From NCBI RefSeq assembly GCF_046557615.1, contig NZ_JBKIII010000002.1, forward strand, positions 62,001-126,000: a DNA stretch of 64,000 nt, written 5' to 3'. Made by a program: the position numbers and the translations under genes. This document shows, piece after piece, positions 51,306-58,207 of the stretch. Source of the stretch: Haloferax sp046557615 (lineage in GTDB: Archaea > Halobacteriota > Halobacteria > Halobacteriales > Haloferacaceae). The notes beneath the pieces are model-generated. The model made no database searches. It was given only the letters and a program-made list of their open reading frames with translations, and was not told where the DNA came from. Numbering within the stretch: the stretch's first letter is position 1; every line of letters starts with the position of its first letter.

Positions 51306-51345
51306 CCGTGCTGTAACCGGCGTTCGATTCGCCGGTTTAGCACGG
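51306..51345 (-). promoter_or_regulatory. Stem-loop in the leader of the 50374-51294 gene
   Basis: CCGTGCT (51306-51312) pairs with AGCACGG (51339-51345), and ACCGGCG (51316-51322) with CGCCGGT (51330-51336), with a small internal loop and the apical loop TTCGATT. The structure ends 11 bases before the GTG start on the minus strand, in a place where it could block or expose the ribosome site. It could be a protein- or ligand-controlled leader, or part of an inverted-repeat operator in DNA. Confidence 0.55.
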
Positions 51346-51650
51346 GAGGTGGAGAGAGGTCTGCGTGCAGTGCGACAACGAAGATAGAGCCTCAACTGTT
51401 GCACAGGTACGATTCTCTCACGGGTCACCATATGTTTAGCGATTCTTTCAATGGGTGTACGAAACACTAGCACAGATGGGAATTAGTTTACTATCCAGTC
51501 TCAAACTGCGTTATTAATTAACACGGGTGTTAGTGGTTCTCACCCCTAGAGATGGATGGAATGAAGGTCAAATGAGTGAGGAAACGTAGAGAGTGCAGAG
51601 CGAAAGACGACGAAACGAAGGGAGAGGTGGAGTGAAAAGAGGGATCGTAG
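51346..51650. other. Intergenic region
   Basis: Upstream of the second DMT gene and downstream of the small 51651 gene. AT-rich around 51480-51540. No gene or RNA seen. Confidence 0.45.
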
Positions 51651-51932
51651 TCAGTCGCCTTGGGCGTCTTCGACGCGGGCCGCGTGTTTTTCGAGGTCGG
51701 CGGCGAGTGTGCGTGCTTCGGCAGCGGAGAGCGTTAAGCGGTCAGCGTGTGGTGGGAGCGTGTCGAGTTCGGAGCCGTCGAGTTCGAGTTCGAGTGTCAC
51801 CGCATCCGGATTCTTGCGCGGCGACGTGACGTTACAGACGGCGTACGCCGATTCCTCGAAGTCTTGGCCCTGTGCGCTCCCATCGAGGAGGTCCAACGTC
51901 GTGTAGGCGTTGACCCTGAGGATGCGGTCCAT
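51651..51932 (-). CDS. Small haloarchaeal protein (DUF6360-like) overlapping the reductase gene
   Basis: 93 residues. MDRILRVNAYTTLDLLDGSAQ begins at 51932, the same base at which the reductase gene ends, so the two are translationally coupled. The rest is a beta region (DAVTLELELDGSELDTLPP) and a helix (LSAAEARTLAADLEKHAARVE). I recall such a gene after the nitrite/sulfite reductase of Haloferax as DUF6360, not with certainty. Function unknown; the tight coupling points to a role with the reductase. Confidence 0.75.
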   Translation of the reverse strand: MDRILRVNAYTTLDLLDGSAQGQDFEESAYAVCNVTSPRKNPDAVTLELELDGSELDTLPPHADRLTLSAAEARTLAADLEKHAARVEDAQGD

Positions 51933-53704
51933 CAGTCGTCGCTGGTGATGGGCGTCCCGTCGCCGCGGGTCGGGGCCGGACTCGAATCGAGACTGTCGTC
52001 TTCGGCGTACGGGTACCACGTGCGTTTCGTGTTGTGCATCATCGGGTCTTCGTAGCTGGTCTCTTCGGGTTCGACGAGTTCGGCCAACTCGTCTTCGTCG
52101 TGCCGGGCCACGAAGTCACGGAACGTCTCGGCGTCCTCGCGCGCGTCGTCGAAGTTGGCGAGGAGGTTCTTGATGGCTCCGGGTACTTCGTCCACAGGAA
52201 CGCGTTGGGTAACCCAACGGGCGAACTGTGGCGTCTCGCCGAGGCCGCCGCCGAGACCGATGTCGAGTGCTTCGACCGGTTCGCCGTTCTTGCGCGTCTT
52301 CATGCCGCGGAGGCTCACGTCGGCAATCTGGGGTTGCGCACAGGAGGCCGTACATCCCGAGAGGTGGATGTGGAACTCCTCGACGCCGGACGGAAGCTCG
52401 ACGTTCTCTTTCAGCCAGCGGGCGAAGCGCACCTGTCGGTTCTTCGTCTCTACGATAGAGAGCGAACAGAACTCGGTACCCGTACAGGCGACAGAGCCAC
52501 GCATGAACGGCGATGGCTCGGGGGAGTAGTGTTCCAAGAGGTCTTCGCTGAGGAATTCATCTAGCTCGTCGTCTGGGATATCGGGAATGATGACGTTCTG
52601 GCGCTGCGTGAGTCGTGCGGCTCCAGAGCCGTACTCTTCGGCGAGGTCGGCGAGTTCGATAACTTCGTCCGCGCCCATCCGACCGACGAGGACGTTGAGG
52701 CCGACGAAGTTCGACCCGTCTTTCTGTTTGTGAATTCCAATGAGGTCGTTTCGTCCCTCACCGCCCGCGTTGTAGGTGTACTGGTCGCGGATGTCGTCGC
52801 CTGCAGTTTCGAGTTCGAAGTCCACGTAGTCTTCTTGTAACGTGTTGCGGAGTTTTTCGACACCCCACTCGTCCACGAGGAATTTGATACGGGCGTTGTA
52901 ACGGTTCTCGCGGTCGCCGTGGTCACGGAAGAGTGCGGAGAGACCGCCAGCGACTGCCGCGGCGTCGTCGGGTGCGACCCACACGTCGATATCGCGGGCG
53001 AAGCGTTCCTCGTTGCGGGCGAGGCCGCCGCCGACGCGAACGTTGAAGCCTATTTGCTCTTCACCGTCAATCTCCTTGTACGCGGGTTCGAGCGCGAGGT
53101 CGTTGATGTCTCCTTGGCCGGAGCCGTCGGGTGACCCAGCCACCGACACCTTCCACTTACGAGGCAAGTTCGAGTGGTCGTCGTTGCCTTTGAACGTCTC
53201 GTTGAGTTCCTGAATCACTGGCCACGCGTCGATGATCTCTTCGGCGTCGTCGCCCGCCATCGGGTTGCCGACGATGTTCCGCCACGAGTCACCACAGGCT
53301 TGCTGTGCCGACAGGCCGTTGGATTCGAGTTTTTCGAAGATGTCGGGGATGTCTTCGAGTTTGATCCAGTGGAGTTGGATAGACTGACGAGTCGTGAAGT
53401 CGGCGTAGGCGTCACCGAAAATTGGATTCGTACCAGGGCCGGTCGCGTACTCCTTGGCAACCTCGCCGACGACGCGGAGCTGCCCGGGTTCGAGACGGCC
53501 GTTTGGCGTCCCGATACGCATCATGAAGTAGGACTCTTGGCCGTTGCGCTGGTGGTACAATCCCCACCATTTGAAGCGCTCGAACCACGCGTCTCGTTCG
53601 TCGTCGGGGATGGCGTCCCAACCCTCCTCGGCGAATCGATACAGATGTTCACGGATTTCGTTTCCGTACACCTCTGATTTCCAGCGTTCGACGTCCGTAG
53701 GCAT
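51932..53704 (-). CDS. Ferredoxin-dependent nitrite/sulfite reductase (siroheme, [4Fe-4S])
   Basis: 590 residues. Two halves with ferredoxin-like domains: FGDAYADFTTRQSIQLHWIK and the second TQRQNVIIPDI-type repeat. The siroheme/[4Fe-4S] Cys are in VACTGTEFCSLSIVET (C-x5-C) and HLSGCTASCAQPQIADVS (C-x3-C). The enzyme reduces nitrite to ammonia or sulfite to sulfide with six electrons from ferredoxin, probably assimilatory. Sequence alone does not separate the two substrates; no nitrate reductase or transporter gene is in the window. Start 53704 (MPTDVERWKSEVYGNEI) preferred. Confidence 0.9.
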   Translation of the reverse strand: MPTDVERWKSEVYGNEIREHLYRFAEEGWDAIPDDERDAWFERFKWWGLYHQRNGQESYFMMRIGTPNGRLEPGQLRVVGEVAKEYATGPGTNPIFGDAYADFTTRQSIQLHWIKLEDIPDIFEKLESNGLSAQQACGDSWRNIVGNPMAGDDAEEIIDAWPVIQELNETFKGNDDHSNLPRKWKVSVAGSPDGSGQGDINDLALEPAYKEIDGEEQIGFNVRVGGGLARNEERFARDIDVWVAPDDAAAVAGGLSALFRDHGDRENRYNARIKFLVDEWGVEKLRNTLQEDYVDFELETAGDDIRDQYTYNAGGEGRNDLIGIHKQKDGSNFVGLNVLVGRMGADEVIELADLAEEYGSGAARLTQRQNVIIPDIPDDELDEFLSEDLLEHYSPEPSPFMRGSVACTGTEFCSLSIVETKNRQVRFARWLKENVELPSGVEEFHIHLSGCTASCAQPQIADVSLRGMKTRKNGEPVEALDIGLGGGLGETPQFARWVTQRVPVDEVPGAIKNLLANFDDAREDAETFRDFVARHDEDELAELVEPEETSYEDPMMHNTKRTWYPYAEDDSLDSSPAPTRGDGTPITSDD

Positions 53705-53794
53705 TCGTACGAATCTCCACAATCTCCGCACGTAAGGCCCCGAGCGTACCGTCAACCCTTCCCGGTGCTTCGATAAAGCGGAGATTGTTGCCTT

Positions 53795-54115
53795 CTATTC
53801 GTCGCTAGTCACCGTTGCCGGGAGAACGACCTTCTCACGGTCGATATCCACGAATTCGCTCTCGTACATGCGACCGACTGGTACCCATCCGGGTACGCCC
53901 GTCTGTCCGCAGGCGATACACTGTCCGTAGACTTTCGCGGAGACTGTCCGCCCGTCAGCACCGACACGAAGGACGTTTTCGACGACGAAATCTGGCATGT
54001 CGCACACACAGAACTCCGGCGCGTGAAGCCGCCACAGTTCGCTGACGCTGACTTGACGCGCATCGTTCACCGAGACCCACGCCCCGTCATCGAGAACGCG
54101 GAGAGAGACGCTCAT
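53795..54115 (-). CDS. Conserved haloarchaeal protein with two Cys pairs
   Basis: 106 residues. APEFCVCDMPDFVVENVL and YGQCIACGQTGVPGW give four Cys that could hold a zinc ion. Beta-rich elsewhere (RVLDDGAWVSVNDARQVSV, VLRVGADGRTVSAKV). It is 90 bases upstream of the reductase gene on the same strand and may share its transcript. No family name recognised. Confidence 0.72.
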   Translation of the reverse strand: MSVSLRVLDDGAWVSVNDARQVSVSELWRLHAPEFCVCDMPDFVVENVLRVGADGRTVSAKVYGQCIACGQTGVPGWVPVGRMYESEFVDIDREKVVLPATVTSDE

Positions 54116-54302
54116 ACGTGTGTGAAAACGCTCCGAGTACGTAGGTTGGACGGCGACCGCAATCCCCGCGGGGGTGCGCGACAGCCATATTCCCTCTTAG
54201 CCCGTTGCAGTCTGTCGATTATTCTGCCTTCCTCCTGTCGAAGATAGCGGCAAGTAGCTCCGACACCCGGGAGTAGAGGTGCAGTTTACAGATGCGGGTT
54301 GC

Positions 54303-54308
54303 TTTATG
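54303..54308 (+). promoter_or_regulatory. TATA-like box for the overlapping tiny ORFs
   Basis: TTTATG centred about 28 bases before ATG 54334, spaced for a leaderless transcript of the 29-aa/57-aa pair. Confidence 0.45.
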
Positions 54309-54333
54309 AACGTCCCCTCTATATGTGGGTGTA

Positions 54334-54423
54334 ATGAGTGACGACCGTTCGGCCACGCGACAACACGTTTCCGCCGATGCAGCTCCTGAACTGTTCCCGC
54401 CCGCATCGGAGGACACCGAATGA
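54334..54423 (+). CDS. 29-residue peptide ORF, leaderless, coupled to the next ORF
   Basis: MSDDRSATRQHVSADAAPEL and nine further residues. It begins at the first ATG after a well-placed TATA box and ends in an ATGA overlap with the next ORF, the classic sign of coupled translation. Composition is haloarchaeal. It might be a real micro-protein or a leader peptide whose main purpose is to bring ribosomes to the 57-residue ORF. Unknown function. Confidence 0.5.
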   Translation: MSDDRSATRQHVSADAAPELFPPASEDTE

Positions 54424-54593
54424 CCAGTAACCCGGAACTCGAACCGGAAGAACTCCGCGAAGAAGAAGAGGCCGAAGTGGAACCGGATGCTGAGAGCATC
54501 GAAGACGACCCGGCAGCCCACCTGAAAGACCTCGAAGACGGTGCGGGGTGTACCGAAATCTGGTCGCATCTCTCTGAATCCCGCGACGACTAA
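54420..54593 (+). CDS. 57-residue very acidic protein
   Basis: The first half is nearly all Glu, Pro and Asp (LEPEELREEEEAEVEPDAES); the second has DPAAHLKDLEDGAGCTEIW, then SHLSES. Overlaps the 29-residue ORF by four bases (ATGA). The folded-looking end with Cys, Trp and His suggests a short functional element, perhaps a binding motif for a partner. No family recognised. It precedes the ParB-like gene on the same strand with 67 bases between. Confidence 0.62.
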   Translation: MTSNPELEPEELREEEEAEVEPDAESIEDDPAAHLKDLEDGAGCTEIWSHLSESRDD

Positions 54594-54630
54594 TCGGATG
54601 CGCGTGACAGACACCAGTCGGGGGGACGCT

Positions 54631-54636
54631 TTTATG
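54631..54636 (+). promoter_or_regulatory. TATA-like box for the 54661 gene
   Basis: TTTATG centred about 27 bases before ATG 54661, indicating a leaderless mRNA separate from the tiny ORFs upstream. Confidence 0.45.
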
Positions 54637-54660
54637 CCAGAACGCGTAATTCGACCGTAG

Positions 54661-55332
54661 ATGAATCCAAACGAACGCCGAAACACCCAGACGGCGACCG
54701 AGCGCGAGGAGCCAGTGGGTGCACCGGTCGTTCGCGGCGACCCTGCCGTCACCGGTGAGCGTGCGCGCCAAGCAGTCGGCTTCGACCCGAACGACCCCGA
54801 GAGCGTGGCCGAGGCCGCGCGGACGGTTCGTTCGTTCGCCGAATCAACCGCCGGAACCGACGATCACGTGTTTATGCTTCGCGGTGCTGCCGCCTGCGCC
54901 GCACTCGTCCGCGGTGTTGGCTCGTACAAAGAAGCCGCCGAGCGCGCCGGTGGCGACGTCTCTGTCTCCTTTATTCGCAAGTGGGCACGTGTTCACGACC
55001 TCCCGCAGTCGGTTCGTCGCCACGTCGCTCGCGGGCATATCGCCCCCACCGCGGCAAAACACATCGCTCGCGTCTCCGGCGACGCCCGGCTCCATCTCGC
55101 GTGGGCGACGCTCGACTCGGACCTCACTGTCCGCGAAATCCGCCGCCTCGCCAGTGAAGTCAACGATGGCACGCCAGTCACGACAGCACTCACGAACCAC
55201 GGGGTCGATATCGGGACGTTCGAAGTCTCGCTCCCACCGGATGTTTATCTCGAACTTCGCCGTCGCGCCTCGCTCGAAGACACGCACCCGGGCGAACTCG
55301 TCGCCGATGCCCTCGACGGTTACTTCGACTGA
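54661..55332 (+). CDS. DUF7119-like protein with ParB-type HTH and ribbon-helix-like end
   Basis: 223 residues. A charged disordered start (1-30) is followed by a helical block. SYKEAAERAGGDVSVSFIRKW, LPQSVRRHVARGHIAPTAAK and DLTVREIRRLASEV look like the HTH part of ParB/KorB-type DNA-binding proteins. The end, EVSLPPDVYLELRRRASLED with HPGELVADALDGYF, resembles a ribbon-helix-helix. I recall a haloarchaeal family DUF7119 of this type. A chromosomal DNA-binding role is likely but inferred. Its last 13 bases overlap the convergent M20 gene. Confidence 0.78.
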   Translation: MNPNERRNTQTATEREEPVGAPVVRGDPAVTGERARQAVGFDPNDPESVAEAARTVRSFAESTAGTDDHVFMLRGAAACAALVRGVGSYKEAAERAGGDVSVSFIRKWARVHDLPQSVRRHVARGHIAPTAAKHIARVSGDARLHLAWATLDSDLTVREIRRLASEVNDGTPVTTALTNHGVDIGTFEVSLPPDVYLELRRRASLEDTHPGELVADALDGYFD

Positions 55333-56564
55333 AGGAACGCCGTACTCGTCTCTCGAATCACGTCGCGCGCGGTTTCGACTTCTGCCCACTCGATTTCTTC
55401 GTCAGGGAAGTGCGCGTTGTCGATGTTCCCCGGTCCAAACACCACCGTCGGAATCCCCGCTTCGACGTAGAGTCTCGAATCAGCGCCATAGGTTGCCCCT
55501 CGTGGCTCGTCTGGGAGGCCCTCGGCTTGGAGCGACTGTCGGAGCGCCCCAACAATCGGTTCGTCCGCAGAGATTTCGGCGGGTTCGAACTGGATGGAGA
55601 ATCGCTCGAACGTCGGCGGATGCTCGCTGAGCCAGTCGTCTTCGGCGACGACTTCCGCGAGGCGATGCTCGTATTCTTTTTCGACTTCCTCGACCGACTC
55701 GCCCGGTGCAACGCCCAAGCGCCACTCCGCAGTGAGCGTTCCGGCGACACTGGAGGCCCACGACCCGGCTTCGACCTTGCCGACACAGATGGGCCACGGA
55801 ATCGGGTAGTCGTAGTGGGGATGCGTGACGTTCTCTGTCCGCTCGGCTTCGAGGTCGAAGAACGCTTCTCGAATCGTTTCGAACTTCGGCAGTACGTCTA
55901 CACCGCGCCAGCGCGAGGCGGCGTGGGCAGTCCGCCCCGTCAGGTGGAGACGCTTCATAACCGACCCTTCGGTGGCGATGACGGCGGTCAACTCGGTCGG
56001 TTCAGCGACGAGCGCCGCATCCCGGTCGAACGGATACGGATTGTCGAGGGCTGCGGCCGCCGCGCCGATGCCACCTTCTTCTTCGCCGACGACGCTCTCG
56101 ACCACGAGTCGGCCGTCGAGTTCGAGGTCACCAGATTCGACTGCCTCTTTGATGTCGAGCGCCGCGGCGACACACGCGGCGAGGCCGGATTTCATGTCCG
56201 CCGCGCCACGGGCGCTGACGGTTCCTTCCTCTTCGTTCCACTCGGGGACGAATGGGTCGTGAGACCACAACTCCGCGTCGGCGGGAACCACGTCGATGTG
56301 GCCGTTGAGTACGAGCGTCTTCCCAGCATCGGGGTCGCCGAATTCGAGGACGCCGCCGACGCTCGGGCGACTGTACGTGTCTATCTCCTCGGGGTCATCG
56401 GGAAACGAGGGATGTTCCGCGAGGCGGTCGGCTTCGGCAGACCAGACGTAGGTGTCGAAGCCGAACTCTGTGAGTCTGTTTTTGAGCCACGTTTGGGCGG
56501 GGCCTTCTGCCCCGCCGGTACTCTCGAATCGAAGAAGCGTATCGACGAACTCCCGGAGGTCCAT
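55320..56564 (-). CDS. M20 family metallopeptidase/deacylase (ArgE/DapE type)
   Basis: 414 residues. Metal and catalytic motifs: VLNGHIDVVPADAELW (His and Asp), VSARGAADMKSGLAACV (bridging Asp), ESVVGEEEGGIGA (catalytic and metal Glu), LVAEPTEL, and the C-terminal His in NIDNAHFPDEEI. The dimerisation lid (about 190-305) is present. Members remove acyl groups or amino acids (succinyl-diaminopimelate, acetylornithine, peptides); no context decides which. Start 56564 (MDLREFVDTLLRFES) is the family start. Confidence 0.9.
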   Translation of the reverse strand: MDLREFVDTLLRFESTGGAEGPAQTWLKNRLTEFGFDTYVWSAEADRLAEHPSFPDDPEEIDTYSRPSVGGVLEFGDPDAGKTLVLNGHIDVVPADAELWSHDPFVPEWNEEEGTVSARGAADMKSGLAACVAAALDIKEAVESGDLELDGRLVVESVVGEEEGGIGAAAAALDNPYPFDRDAALVAEPTELTAVIATEGSVMKRLHLTGRTAHAASRWRGVDVLPKFETIREAFFDLEAERTENVTHPHYDYPIPWPICVGKVEAGSWASSVAGTLTAEWRLGVAPGESVEEVEKEYEHRLAEVVAEDDWLSEHPPTFERFSIQFEPAEISADEPIVGALRQSLQAEGLPDEPRGATYGADSRLYVEAGIPTVVFGPGNIDNAHFPDEEIEWAEVETARDVIRETSTAFLQSK

Positions 56565-56648
56565 ATGTGTGGGACGGCAACGGGGTACAAGGAGATTGGG
56601 GGAACGAAAATAAACGCTTATCAGTATCCCCACTTAAAGAAGATTCGA

Positions 56649-56722
<74 letters not shown>

Positions 56723-56797
56723 TTTCTACGACGAACTTACGTGAGGAGTGAAACGGCTCCGTGGGAGTTGAAACAGGGAGCAACTTGTTGCGACCGT

Positions 56798-56826
56798 GGT
56801 TCAAGTCTCTCCCAGCCCGTTTCTAC
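56798..56826 (+). repeat. Repeat of the tRNA-Lys 3' end, copy 2 (att-like)
   Basis: 29 bases match 56701-56729 with one C-to-T change: the T-loop half, the acceptor 3' strand and 7 bases beyond the tRNA. No tRNA 5' part stands before it. This is the form left when an integrative element inserts at a tRNA gene and duplicates its 3' end. Confidence 0.7.
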
Positions 56827-56917
56827 AATCCGCGAGCAACAGTGAGCGGTATTAGAACGTCACTGGGAGGACTGAACCCGGCGAGTCGCGCACAACGAAG
56901 TGAGTACGTCTCGACTC

Positions 56918-56944
56918 GGTTCAAGTCCCTCCCAGCCCGTTTCT
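56918..56944 (+). repeat. Repeat of the tRNA-Lys 3' end, copy 3 (att-like)
   Basis: 27 bases identical to 56701-56727 of the tRNA-Lys end and following sequence. With copy 2 it makes three direct repeats spaced 97 and 120 bases apart. The spacers (about 71 and 91 bases) hold no gene, so any element once present has been lost almost entirely. Confidence 0.7.
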
Positions 56945-57011
56945 CTCGAACGCAACGCTCGATAGCACGGGCGCAGAAAACATACAATTCTCCTGCCAAG
57001 AGTATTGTTTG

Positions 57012-57404
57012 ATGGCCAGTAGAACTCGCAAACGAATCACGCTGTTCGCGCTGGCAAGCGGACTCGCAGTTGTGTTTTTCGTGGTTACTGTTGGTCTCTG
57101 GTCGGCAGTCCGTCCACTCGGTGATGTACTCGTTGCGCTTATCGTCGCCACCGCTATCTGCGTCGCTGGTTTGAGTGGCTACTGGCAGGACACACCCGAA
57201 TTGAGTGTCGTCACGACACTCCTCGTCGCGGGAGGACACGTACTCGGCGAGATATTCGGACGAGACAAGCGATTCGTCTCCCACCAGTGCAATCGAGGTA
57301 CTACGTACTCGTGGTTGGGGTCGCGGTTACTCTCGGCCTTAGCGCGTACTATCTCGGCAGATTCGTTGCCGACCAAACTGCGTCTCGTGTCTGAACGACA
57401 GTAG
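57012..57404 (+). CDS. Small membrane protein, probably frameshifted near its end
   Basis: As read, 130 residues with three hydrophobic helices in the first 85 (about 10-32, 36-55 and 63-78; TLFALASGLAVVFFVVTVG at the start) and an un-protein-like basic tail. In another frame the tail reads RYYVLVVGVAVTLGLSAYYL and ends at 57394 in RFVADQTASRV. This is a good fourth membrane helix, so a one-base loss near 57290 probably broke the gene. ATG 57009 would add one Met. No family recognised. It sits just after the tRNA-Lys repeats. Confidence 0.55.
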   Translation: MASRTRKRITLFALASGLAVVFFVVTVGLWSAVRPLGDVLVALIVATAICVAGLSGYWQDTPELSVVTTLLVAGGHVLGEIFGRDKRFVSHQCNRGTTYSWLGSRLLSALARTISADSLPTKLRLVSERQ

Positions 57405-57484
57405 CAGACCAACAGAACCTACAAAAGAAATCGCGCTCAGCTTTCGCAACCTGTGTTCGCGAGGTACATCCCCCGAGACCGCTG

Positions 57485-58039
57485 TTATCCGAGGATATAC
57501 CGCGCCCACGAATACTGTTCGACGAGTGCTTTCCCACCAACGTCGTACGCTTCGATGTACTGGTCGAGGCCGAGGATTCGACCAGCACCAAAGGCGGCGA
57601 CAGCGAGGAACACGAGCATGTACGCGAAGTCGCCGTTGATGTAGCCGTGGGCGATGTCCCAGTTTCCAAGGTAGAACAGGAGCATCATGAACGCGCCAAA
57701 GAATGCTGCGAGGCGCGTGAACGCCCCGAAGATGAGGCCGAGGCCGATGAGTACCTCTCCCCACGGGACAGCGACGTTGACGAAGTTCACGAACCACGGC
57801 GCACTCCCCATCGCAACGAAGAGGTCAGCAACAGGACTCCCGTTCGCTGCCGGTGCATTCATCAGATAGCCACTCGCCGAGAAACTCCCCGAGAGAACCT
57901 TGCTGATGCCACTCTGGAAGAACGCCAGACCCATCATGAGTCTCAGTGCGAGAATGAACCAGACACTGAGTGTGTGGAGTTTCCCTTCCGCAGTGAATCC
58001 GCCGACTGTACTCCGTAGTGCTACTTCTTGCGATGCCAT
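57485..58039 (-). CDS. DoxX-type membrane protein
   Basis: 184 residues with four membrane helices (about 24-48, 85-105, 108-128 and 135-160), the DoxX/DoxD fold. Features: LRLMMGLAFFQSGISKVLSG, NVAVPWGEVLIGLGLIFGAF and LVFLAVAAFGAGRILGLD. In archaea DoxD was first described with quinol oxidase or thiosulfate:quinone oxidoreductase; many relatives have other, unknown roles. Alone on its strand; length normal for the haloarchaeal branch. Confidence 0.85.
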   Translation of the reverse strand: MASQEVALRSTVGGFTAEGKLHTLSVWFILALRLMMGLAFFQSGISKVLSGSFSASGYLMNAPAANGSPVADLFVAMGSAPWFVNFVNVAVPWGEVLIGLGLIFGAFTRLAAFFGAFMMLLFYLGNWDIAHGYINGDFAYMLVFLAVAAFGAGRILGLDQYIEAYDVGGKALVEQYSWARYILG

Positions 58040-58207
58040 ACTAGGTCCAACGCAAGCATCTCTTAAATACGCTCTTTTGATTCTATGAAAATTAGAATGT
58101 CTCTGTAGAAATGATTTATCTGTTGATGCATTGCTGGTTAGAGAACAGAATCAGAGAATCACGCGAAATCACATCAGAAAACAACTAGACCGACGGTTTT
58201 GTACTGC

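Noticed and set aside
56723..57011. Additional tRNA genes at the repeated tRNA-Lys ends
   Set aside because: Only the 3' halves are present; no acceptor 5' strand, D arm or anticodon arm precedes the copies.
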